NCBI GenBank assembly: GCA_003168265.1
Contig: PMSV01000021.1
Span: 163,060-227,059, forward strand
DNA length: 64,000 nt
Direction: 5' to 3'
Source: Chitinophagaceae bacterium
GTDB taxonomy: Bacteria; Bacteroidota; Bacteroidia; Chitinophagales; Chitinophagaceae
Each line of letters starts with the position of its first letter. Within the stretch, counting starts at the first letter, position 1. Under the pieces are notes generated by a model, which worked only from the letters and a program-made list of their open reading frames with translations, was not told where the DNA came from and did not search any database. Below, piece after piece: positions 44,325-50,795 of this stretch. The position numbers and the translations under genes are program-made.

Positions 44325-46268
44325 GTGCAATCCGAAGAAGATCAAATGGGCCTGGGAAAGATCATTAATATCATCCGTGGGGCGGCCATTGTAATCCTTC
44401 TTTTACATTTCTATTATTATTGCTACGATGCTTTTTATGATTGGGGACTGGTCTCTAAGTTTTCCGACCAGCTCCTTATCAATATCAAGAATACGGGCCT
44501 GTTCAATAGTTTTCATGAATCAAAGCTTTTTGCACTGGGGCTGATCGCCCTAAGCTTTCTTGGCGCCCGCGGCAAGAAAATGCAGAATCTGAAATACAAG
44601 AATGCACTGTACTCTTTTCTAGCAGGCGTGGCCATTTATTTTTTAAGCGGCTTTATATTCCATATGAATCTTGAAATAGAAACAGTTGCCATTGCCTATA
44701 TGGCCCTGACCCTGACGGGCTTTCTTATTTTAATGCGTGGAGGAGCCTTGCTCGCCCGCATCATCCGTAAAGGTCTGTCTCATCAGCCGTTCAACCAGTC
44801 CAATGAGCAATTTCCGCAGGAAGAAAGGCTTATCAAAAACGAAGACTCCCTGCATTTACGGGGAGAGTATAGATACCAGGGCCGCAACCGCAAGAGCTAT
44901 ATCAATTTTGTCAATCCTAGGCGCGGCATCCTTATCATGGGAACCCCGGGCAGTGGAAAGAGTTATTTTTTGATCGAGAGTTTTATCCGTCAGCTCATCG
45001 AAAAAGGCAGGGCTTTGTTTGTTTATGATCATAAATACCCCGAACTGACGAGATTGACTTATAGTTTATTTTTGAAGAACAGGAAGGCCTATCCGGAATC
45101 CGCCGCCTTTTATTCCATTAATTTTGTGGACCTCTCGCGCTCCCACCGTTGCAATCCCATTCATCCTTCCACCCTTCCGACCATGACCAGCGCCATGGAA
45201 GCTGCCAAATCTCTTCTCTTGAGCATGAACCGGAGCTGGGTCAATAAACAGGGGGATTTCTTTGTAGAATCGTCCATCAACCTGCTCTCTGCAGCCATCT
45301 GGTTCCTGCGGAAAAGGGAGAATGGCAAGTATTGCAGCCTGCCCCATGTCATCGAGCTCATGCATGTTGACAGTCAGAAACTGATTGCCGCCCTTCAATC
45401 GGATACCGATACCCATACCCTGATAACACCCTATTCAAGAGTCTTTATGAGTGGTGACAGGGAAACCTTCAATAACCTCATGGCTTCAGCTCAGATACCA
45501 CTCGGAAGGCTGTCCACGCCTGAATTTTATTATATCATCTCCGGTCACGATTTTGGTCTGGACATCAATGATTCCCGGTCCCCAAAGATTTTCTGTCTTG
45601 CAAACTCAGCCAGGGACCAGGAAGCGCTGGCTCCGATTCTTTCTCTCTATATCGACCGGCTTAATAAATCCATCAACCTTCCGGGCAAATACCCTTCAGC
45701 CCAGGTATGCGATGAATTTGCAACCGTCCGCGCCGCCTCCGTCCTCAAAACCATCGGGACCGGGCGCTCCAATCAGATCACCAGCATCGTGGCGCTTCAG
45801 GACTGGGCCCAGCTCAAGATGACCTATTCCCACGAAGAAGCGGAAGTGATCCTGAATATTACAGGCAATATTATCGCCGGGCAGGTTAATGGGGAGACGG
45901 CCCGCCACCTCAGCCAGCGTTTCGCCCGGATCTTTCAGCCCCGCCAGTCGGTCTCCGTCAATTCTACCGACACTTCACTTACCCATTCCGAACTTCTTGA
46001 AGCATCTATTCCGCTAAGTACCATCTCGAACCTTTCCTCGGGTCATTTCGTCGGACTGGTCTCTGATAATCCAGACGAGCCCATCGAGCTCAAGGCCTTT
46101 CATGCAAGGATAATTCCTGATCCTGCCGGATTGAGCAGCGGTGTTAAGGAATTGCCGGTTGTTCGGGAGGTTGATGCGGTTACTGTGAACGGCAATTATC
46201 GGGCGATAAAGGAGGAGGTTTGGGTCATGGTTGAGAGGGTCATGGAGGAGGTTAGGGCGGGGGGATGA
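44325..46268 (+). CDS. VirD4-like type IV coupling protein
   Basis: 647 residues. It links the relaxosome to the transfer channel as a membrane ATPase. The GTG start at 44325 is preferred over ATG 44346 because the extra SEEDQ matches the conserved acidic N-terminus of Bacteroidota homologues. N-terminal membrane helices at about 17-33, 67-80, 91-107 and 115-132. Walker A GTPGSGKSYF (about 206-215), then VYDHKYPELTRL and Walker B QVCDEFATVRA (about 460). The last gene of the mob module; a terminator follows. Confidence 0.92.
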   Translation: MQSEEDQMGLGKIINIIRGAAIVILLLHFYYYCYDAFYDWGLVSKFSDQLLINIKNTGLFNSFHESKLFALGLIALSFLGARGKKMQNLKYKNALYSFLAGVAIYFLSGFIFHMNLEIETVAIAYMALTLTGFLILMRGGALLARIIRKGLSHQPFNQSNEQFPQEERLIKNEDSLHLRGEYRYQGRNRKSYINFVNPRRGILIMGTPGSGKSYFLIESFIRQLIEKGRALFVYDHKYPELTRLTYSLFLKNRKAYPESAAFYSINFVDLSRSHRCNPIHPSTLPTMTSAMEAAKSLLLSMNRSWVNKQGDFFVESSINLLSAAIWFLRKRENGKYCSLPHVIELMHVDSQKLIAALQSDTDTHTLITPYSRVFMSGDRETFNNLMASAQIPLGRLSTPEFYYIISGHDFGLDINDSRSPKIFCLANSARDQEALAPILSLYIDRLNKSINLPGKYPSAQVCDEFATVRAASVLKTIGTGRSNQITSIVALQDWAQLKMTYSHEEAEVILNITGNIIAGQVNGETARHLSQRFARIFQPRQSVSVNSTDTSLTHSELLEASIPLSTISNLSSGHFVGLVSDNPDEPIELKAFHARIIPDPAGLSSGVKELPVVREVDAVTVNGNYRAIKEEVWVMVERVMEEVRAGG

Positions 46269-46308
46269 ATTAGCATACATAAAACCAGAACACATTTACA
46301 TACGAAAT

Positions 46309-46337
46309 CACCTGACAATTTGTTGGGTGTTTTTTTA
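46309..46337 (+). terminator. Terminator of the mob module
   Basis: CACC and GGTG arms with inner CAA/TTG pairing and a TGA bulge, followed by seven T residues. It lies 40 bases after the coupling-protein stop and separates mob from the cargo block. Confidence 0.6.
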
Positions 46338-46386
46338 TTGAAAAATCAGTTGATAATTTTGCTATTATAAATAAATAGTAAATTAA

Positions 46387-46875
46387 ATGGAATACCCACA
46401 AGATGTTGAGCTGATAATAACGAGCTTGACAAAAGAAAAGAGAGAGTTATTAGACAAGGTTTCTGAAATTGATAAAGCAATCAAGAGAATTAAATACGGT
46501 AATTTAAATGTCAGATTATCTAAGGGAATTACAAATGAATCAAATATTGCGGAAAGTGAAACAACCCAGAAGCAGCAAGCATTTCCGCTTAAAGCAGACT
46601 TAAAAGTTCAGGTAATTAAAATATTCGAAATTCTCGGGGGGAGCTGCCAAACTCAAAGACATTCAGGCACGGGAATTAACCACAATTTACGCGAAACCCT
46701 TAGAAACCTCAACAAACACGAAATCCTCAAACTATTGCAGCCTAAAGGCACACAGCGCGGCCTTTATTGGGTTAAAACAGAATGGCTGGAAGAAAATGGC
46801 ACAAGGCTAAAAGAACAGCATAAATTCGAAGGATTTGACCTACTATTTAGTGATGATATGATAGAATTTAAATAA
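46387..46875 (+). CDS. Hypothetical protein, coiled-coil then winged-helix-like
   Basis: 162 residues. The N-terminus is a coiled coil (ELIITSLTKEKRELLDKVSE, IDKAIKRIK), a polar linker follows, then LKVQVIKIFEILGGSCQ and INHNLRETLRNLNKHEILKL, which look like a helix-turn-helix, and a C-terminal GLYWVKTEWLEENG strand. DNA binding is possible but unproven. It is the first gene of the AT-rich cargo block and is followed closely by a small membrane protein. Confidence 0.6.
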   Translation: MEYPQDVELIITSLTKEKRELLDKVSEIDKAIKRIKYGNLNVRLSKGITNESNIAESETTQKQQAFPLKADLKVQVIKIFEILGGSCQTQRHSGTGINHNLRETLRNLNKHEILKLLQPKGTQRGLYWVKTEWLEENGTRLKEQHKFEGFDLLFSDDMIEFK

Positions 46876-46880
46876 GCGCA

Positions 46881-47081
46881 ATGCTAAAAAAAATCTTCAA
46901 GAGAATTGGCAAAGTGCTATACGCTAGCATAATAATAGTATTTCCTGCTGTGTTTTGCTATTTATTCTTTCGCGGTGGCTGGCAATGGATTATTGCCACT
47001 TTGGCAATCTATGGTTTTCTTTATTTAATCCTTTCGTATGCTTATAGGCATAGAAATGATGATGATGATAAAAATATTTAG
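46881..47081 (+). CDS. Small two-helix membrane protein
   Basis: 66 residues with helices at about 10-30 and 34-53, a basic N-terminus (LKKIFKRIGK) and an Asp-rich tail (HRNDDDDKN). It starts 5 bases after the preceding gene and so is likely co-transcribed. The family is not recognised. Confidence 0.5.
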   Translation: MLKKIFKRIGKVLYASIIIVFPAVFCYLFFRGGWQWIIATLAIYGFLYLILSYAYRHRNDDDDKNI

Positions 47082-47133
47082 TTGGAATGTTGAAACTATC
47101 AATCATCCTTAAGCCAATCTAAGAATTGGTAGA

Positions 47134-47400
47134 TTACTTAGTTGCGGTAGGAGTTTTATGGGATGAATGCACTTTAGAAGTTCGCGATTTGCCTTTTACA
47201 CCTTTTCCTACGGGCTCAATATGCCTTTTTGAGGTATAATTTGATCCCTTGATTACAGAATCTTGCCCAAGCTTATAGGCACGAATCACAGCGGACATTT
47301 CCTCGGCATCACGATGCAATTCATCGGCGGACCTTTTTTTAGTAACGCCAATTGCCCCAATGTCATCAAGATCGTAGTATTGTTCCTTTTTTACAGCCAT
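47134..47400 (-). CDS. Small basic hypothetical protein
   Basis: 88 residues, hydrophilic and Lys/Ser-rich toward the C-terminus (KRHIEPVGKGVKGKSRTSKV), with an acidic N-terminal segment (QYYDLDDIGAIGVTKKR). No domain is recognised. It is leftward, in the AT-rich cargo block of the conjugative element. Confidence 0.5.
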   Translation of the reverse strand: MAVKKEQYYDLDDIGAIGVTKKRSADELHRDAEEMSAVIRAYKLGQDSVIKGSNYTSKRHIEPVGKGVKGKSRTSKVHSSHKTPTATK

Positions 47401-47500
47401 TTATCTCACTTTTTATAGTACGAATTTATAAATTTTTGGCAGCTTCTGGGAAAATAGCCATCCGATTTTGCTTCTGATTTATTAAAATCGCATTAAGTGT

Positions 47501-47701
47501 CAATGAATAACTACAGGTAATTGCAATTGTTCCTAAACGTTTTCATTAATGCATAGCATAAGAGAGCCCCTATCGACCAGGGCGTTTACCCGAATGCGCT
47601 TCACTTCGTCCTGATCCATGAGTTTTCGGCGAACCATTTCAAGATCGCCACCATCAGTCAGAGGGGAATTTAAGCACAATATTCAAATTTTCATTAGACA
47701 T
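47501..47701 (-). pseudogene. Decayed retropepsin-like aspartic protease
   Basis: Leftward from ATG 47701: MSNENLNIVLKFPS, then a frameshift into LTDGGDLEMVRRKLMDQDEV, KRIRVNALVDRGSLMLCINE and NV followed by an in-frame TAG, then EQLQLPVV. The catalytic D-T-G of clan AA proteases is read here as D-R-G. A frameshift, a stop codon and loss of the catalytic motif make it non-functional. Intact relatives are common single-domain proteins of Bacteroidota. Only the N-terminal half remains. Confidence 0.75.
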
Positions 47702-47734
47702 ACGAAGCATTCAACATTCCAAGCGAAGTTCTGA

Positions 47735-48091
47735 TTAAACCATTGGGCCATTTGGTAGAATAATCATGATAGTATATAGAATTATGAAGACAATAGCAAT
47801 AAGTCCGCATATTCCGTAAATAATTTTATAAACTAAGTAAGGATTCTGTATAGATAATTTTCTAGCAAAAAACAAAAGTATAAAACTTATGATTATGCTT
47901 GCCAGAATTACTGACACCTTACTTTTATAAATATTTCTGTATGCTTCAAAAGCTTCTGCGCTATTCCCCCTGGATATATTTATGTCATATCCATAAATAA
48001 AAAAAAGGAATTTATTCAAAAAAAAAACTGCCATTATAGTTACAAGAATCATCAATATAAATGAACAGATAAAAAATATGTTTGGTTTCAT
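47735..48091 (-). CDS. Three-helix membrane protein of unknown function
   Basis: 118 residues with membrane segments at about 3-30, 57-75 and 86-112, and a short polar loop RGNSAEAFEAYRNIYKSKVS between the first two. Family unknown. It starts 49 bases after the stop of the TOPRIM-like gene on the same strand and could be a third component of that unit, but a separate gene is equally possible. Confidence 0.55.
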   Translation of the reverse strand: MKPNIFFICSFILMILVTIMAVFFLNKFLFFIYGYDINISRGNSAEAFEAYRNIYKSKVSVILASIIISFILLFFARKLSIQNPYLVYKIIYGICGLIAIVFIILYTIMIILPNGPMV

Positions 48092-48140
48092 AATATTTTG
48101 GTTTATGTCGTCTCATGATGACATCAATACCAAAGTCTCA

Positions 48141-48602
48141 TTACTGCATTTGTAACCAGGTCACCAATTGAAGAATTGGCGGGCTGTCCGCCTTTAGGAG
48201 AGCGTCCAATAATTTTTCGAAATACTGAAGGCGGTTGTTAATGACGTCATGCAGGTCATTAGGTTTTCCTGGTAGGCTGAATTTGGTAATATCAATTTGA
48301 CTCTTATGACAGGCGGCAAGAACCCAATCCTCTAACTTTACTTTTAGCACAAATATTTTGTTGTTTGCTTTACGATCCAAAAAATAATCTATGCCATGTG
48401 CTTGTTTTTGTAGTATTAATTGCTGTTCATATGGGTGTCGGGCTGATCCCGGATCTTCGTCTACTACAGCCATCTGATCCGTTTTAATTTTAATATCGGC
48501 AAAAACTCTAGACTTTCCCTGATGGTGTCTGATTTGTTTTCTGGCGAAGCCCAATTTTTTTAACAATGTTTCATCCGGCAGGCATTCAACATGTATAGTC
48601 AT
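48141..48602 (-). CDS. Small TOPRIM-like partner of the ATPase
   Basis: 153 residues. The N-terminal part carries acidic residues in TOPRIM-like positions: Glu 6 in IHVECLPDETLLKKLG and the acidic triad DED (48-50) in MAVVDEDPGS, with HHQGKSRVFADIKIK between. The middle and end read ANNKIFVLKVKLEDWVL and NDLHDVINNRLQYFEKLL. TOPRIM nucleases paired with OLD/ABC-type ATPases act in phage defence. The match is by motif order only. It begins 4 bases after the ATPase stop, so the two are clearly co-expressed. Confidence 0.55.
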   Translation of the reverse strand: MTIHVECLPDETLLKKLGFARKQIRHHQGKSRVFADIKIKTDQMAVVDEDPGSARHPYEQQLILQKQAHGIDYFLDRKANNKIFVLKVKLEDWVLAACHKSQIDITKFSLPGKPNDLHDVINNRLQYFEKLLDALLKADSPPILQLVTWLQMQ

Positions 48603-48606
48603 AGGT

Positions 48607-49593
48607 CTATTCTATTATCCGTTCAAGGTTTAGGAATACATCGGAATTAAAATCAAGTACCTCTCCAAGTTGTTTATCATTTAGCGGAGTAATTTTTGTC
48701 TCATAATTCTTCATTTGAACAACACACACATTAATATTGCTCAAATTCGTTTTTTCGATTAGGCTGAGTAATAAATAGGGATTGTGTGTCGTCAGAAAGA
48801 ATTGATTGGAATCGTCCAAGGCAATTCTTTCAGCAAGGAATTTGGTATAAAAGGGAAATGTATTGCTTTCCGGTTCGTCAAATAGGATCACTGAATCTTT
48901 GTTGGACTTTATAGCCATGATATAAAATACAATCCGCTGAAGGGTTTCGGATATTGATAAATATTCATAACTGTAAATACTTTTATTTACAAATTTACTC
49001 ATGTTGATTTCATTCTCTGCCGGTTTTAAGGTCAGAAAGAAACCCTTACTCTCGAAGAATTCGGATACCCAGTTCTTATAATCTTCATTACTTAATAAGA
49101 GGCTGGGAAGGTTTTCACCAAAGGGAACAGCGAGATGAGGAATATATCCGACCTGGAAAGCATTTAGTCGTTTGTACTGATAATAGCGAAAAATTGAATT
49201 CCGGACAATCCCTGGATTATGCACTTTTCCACCGTGTGCTATCTTTATAGAAGGTGGATTATTAAGTACGTGATCGTTTAATTCAAAGTCAAACTGATTT
49301 TCCGGGATCACATCCTCGCGCATCGCATACTTAAGCCAATAGTCCATCTTATCAGTAAATACTTCTATTGGTTTATTAATATTAAAATCATAAAAGAGAT
49401 CGGAAATGGATTTATACCGTATTATTTCCTTAGAAATTTCGTTGCCAAGTACCCCTTGACTCATCAAGGACAACGCTTCGATGATGTTGCTTTTCCCACC
49501 ATTCGGCTCACCGATAAAGACGTTGATCTTCTTGCATGACAATTCGATATGTTTTATCGATTTGAAATTTTTAATTCGAAGTTTCTGTACCAT
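48607..49593 (-). CDS. OLD/ABC-clade AAA family ATPase
   Basis: 328 residues. It has an SMC-like N-terminal KLRIKNFKSIKHIELSCKKI followed by Walker A GEPNGGKSN (28-36). A signature-like LSISETLQRI (212-221), Walker B VILFDEPES (235-243) and the switch His in FFLTTHNPYLL (His 270) follow. This is the AAA_15/OLD-type ABC ATPase with a short insert instead of a coiled arm. The adjacent small protein probably supplies an effector nuclease. It sits in the cargo block between mob and tra modules, a common site for defence genes. Confidence 0.85.
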   Translation of the reverse strand: MVQKLRIKNFKSIKHIELSCKKINVFIGEPNGGKSNIIEALSLMSQGVLGNEISKEIIRYKSISDLFYDFNINKPIEVFTDKMDYWLKYAMREDVIPENQFDFELNDHVLNNPPSIKIAHGGKVHNPGIVRNSIFRYYQYKRLNAFQVGYIPHLAVPFGENLPSLLLSNEDYKNWVSEFFESKGFFLTLKPAENEINMSKFVNKSIYSYEYLSISETLQRIVFYIMAIKSNKDSVILFDEPESNTFPFYTKFLAERIALDDSNQFFLTTHNPYLLLSLIEKTNLSNINVCVVQMKNYETKITPLNDKQLGEVLDFNSDVFLNLERIIE

Positions 49594-49693
49594 TCTTGAA
49601 TTATGAAGATTTATAAACGAAATTATCTCTTTTACCTGAAGTTATTCCATTAGGCTAATATTTTTAGTGCAAATTATAAAACGGCCTATCGAG

Positions 49694-49736
49694 GTGGTCG
49701 CATTTTGTGACCACATACTCCTAATTTAGACCACAT
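49694..49736. promoter_or_regulatory. GTGGTC/GACCAC repeat cluster upstream of tra
   Basis: An inverted repeat GTGGTC ... GACCAC (49694-49714) and a second GACCACAT direct copy at 49729-49736. It lies between the divergent ATPase and tra units and could be an operator or part of the origin of transfer. Confidence 0.45.
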
Positions 49737-49783
49737 TTTTCTTTTGAATCCTCCCTTCAACAGATTGGATTGTTTTATCAAGC

Positions 49784-49797
49784 CACCGAAAATTTCA
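49784..49797. promoter_or_regulatory. Repeated motif CACCGAAAATTTCA, tra copy
   Basis: Identical to 42679-42692. It lies 8 bases before a TTTG (49806-49809) and 50 bases before TATTTTTG (49834-49841), a good -7 element. A position just upstream of the -33 site fits an activator-binding sequence. Confidence 0.55.
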
Positions 49798-49833
49798 ATT
49801 AATTTTTTGTAAACCATAGGCGCACCTGAACTC

Positions 49834-49841
49834 TATTTTTG
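49834..49841 (+). promoter_or_regulatory. -7 element of the tra operon promoter
   Basis: TATTTTTG matches TAnnTTTG, with TTTG 24 bases upstream (slightly long spacing) and the first tra reading frame starting 15 bases downstream. Confidence 0.5.
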
Positions 49842-49855
49842 TTCTGTTAAAAACA

Positions 49856-50008
49856 ATGAACATGCTTAACAGAATTTCCTGGCATCAGTTCCTGCTTGCA
49901 GTCGCCATTTTAACGATGGCCTATTATTTGTGTGTCCTGATCATTTTTTATGGAAAGGATATTTTGGTTTTGCTTAATACGACGGAAACTGATCAGAAAG
50001 GGAAATAG
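49856..50008 (+). CDS. Small single-helix protein at the head of the tra operon
   Basis: 50 residues from ATG 49856: polar NMLNRISWHQ, a membrane segment LLAVAILTMAYYLCVLIIFY, then a polar tail ending KGK. Short one-helix proteins of this kind regularly precede the DUF4134 gene in Bacteroidota tra operons. A rho-independent terminator lies between it and the next gene, so it may also act as a leader. Confidence 0.6.
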   Translation: MNMLNRISWHQFLLAVAILTMAYYLCVLIIFYGKDILVLLNTTETDQKGK

Positions 50009-50071
50009 ATTCCAGCAGCGAAATTGTTCAGGTGGCAGTCCGGCTGAAATGTTGTTTCGTACCCTTGTTTT

Positions 50072-50106
50072 GCCCCGCCTTTGTTGATGAAGGCCGGGGC
50101 CTTTTT
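50072..50106 (+). terminator. Strong intrinsic terminator inside the tra leader
   Basis: GCCCCG-CCTT and AAGG-C-CGGGGC arms with an 8-base loop, then CTTTTTG. It lies between the 50-residue protein and DUF4134, so read-through or antitermination would set tra expression. Confidence 0.75.
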
Positions 50107-50137
50107 GAAATCCTTTTCTTAACATAAATCCGTTCTC

Positions 50138-50452
50138 ATGAGATCTTTAATAAAGACAGCATTTCTCTCAGTTTCTGTGGTAGGTGCGGCAAATTCTCTT
50201 TTTGCTCAAACCGCTGATGGAAATGCCGGCATCACCCAAGCGACAACTCTGATCGCGAGCTATTTTGATACGGGGATTAACCTGATGTATGCGATTGGGG
50301 CCGTTGTTGGCCTGATCGGGGCCGTAAAAGTGTATAATAAATGGAGTCATGGAGACCATGATACCGGAAAAGTAGCTGCGGCCTGGTTTGGCGCCTGTAT
50401 TTTTTTAGTGGTCGTGGCTACGGTGATCAAATCCTTCTTTGGTGTGGCTTAA
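50138..50452 (+). CDS. traE: DUF4134 conjugal transfer protein
   Basis: 104 residues with signal peptide (ending LFAQ), then ITQATTLIASYFDTGINLMY and two membrane helices with VGLIGAVKVYNKWSHGDHDT between them. This is the DUF4134 family, the VirB2/pilin-like small membrane protein of Bacteroidota type IV systems. First structural gene of the operon after the terminator. Confidence 0.92.
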   Translation: MRSLIKTAFLSVSVVGAANSLFAQTADGNAGITQATTLIASYFDTGINLMYAIGAVVGLIGAVKVYNKWSHGDHDTGKVAAAWFGACIFLVVVATVIKSFFGVA

Positions 50453-50467
50453 TCCAAAATTTTGTTT

Positions 50468-50785
50468 ATGGAAAGTTCTGTCTATAAAATCAATAAAGGA
50501 ATCAATCGCCCCATAGAATTCAGGGGCTTGAAAGCCCAGTATATATGGTGGCTTGCCGGAGGGATTCTTGCGCTTCTAATGCTTTTTGTGTTCATGTATC
50601 TATGCGGCCTGAATGGCTTTATCTGCCTGGGGATTGTGTTTTTTGGAGGAGCCTGGGTTTTTGGCGCAGTGTACAGAATGAGTTACCGCTTTGGGGAATT
50701 CGGGATGATGAAGCGGGCAGCAGGAAGGAAGATACCACGTGTGATAAGGAGCAGAAGTCGAAAGAATTTTATATTAAGACCATAG
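50468..50785 (+). CDS. traF: DUF4133 conjugal transfer protein
   Basis: 105 residues from ATG 50468. It starts VYKINKGINRPIEFRGLKAQ and has two helices, IWWLAGGILALLMLFVFMYL and GFICLGIVFFGGAWVF, followed by MSYRFGEFGMMKRAAGR. This is the DUF4133/TraF family, the VirB3-like inner-membrane protein. It follows traE by 15 bases and precedes the VirB4-like ATPase by 10 bases. Confidence 0.9.
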   Translation: MESSVYKINKGINRPIEFRGLKAQYIWWLAGGILALLMLFVFMYLCGLNGFICLGIVFFGGAWVFGAVYRMSYRFGEFGMMKRAAGRKIPRVIRSRSRKNFILRP

Positions 50786-50795
50786 CATCTGAATC

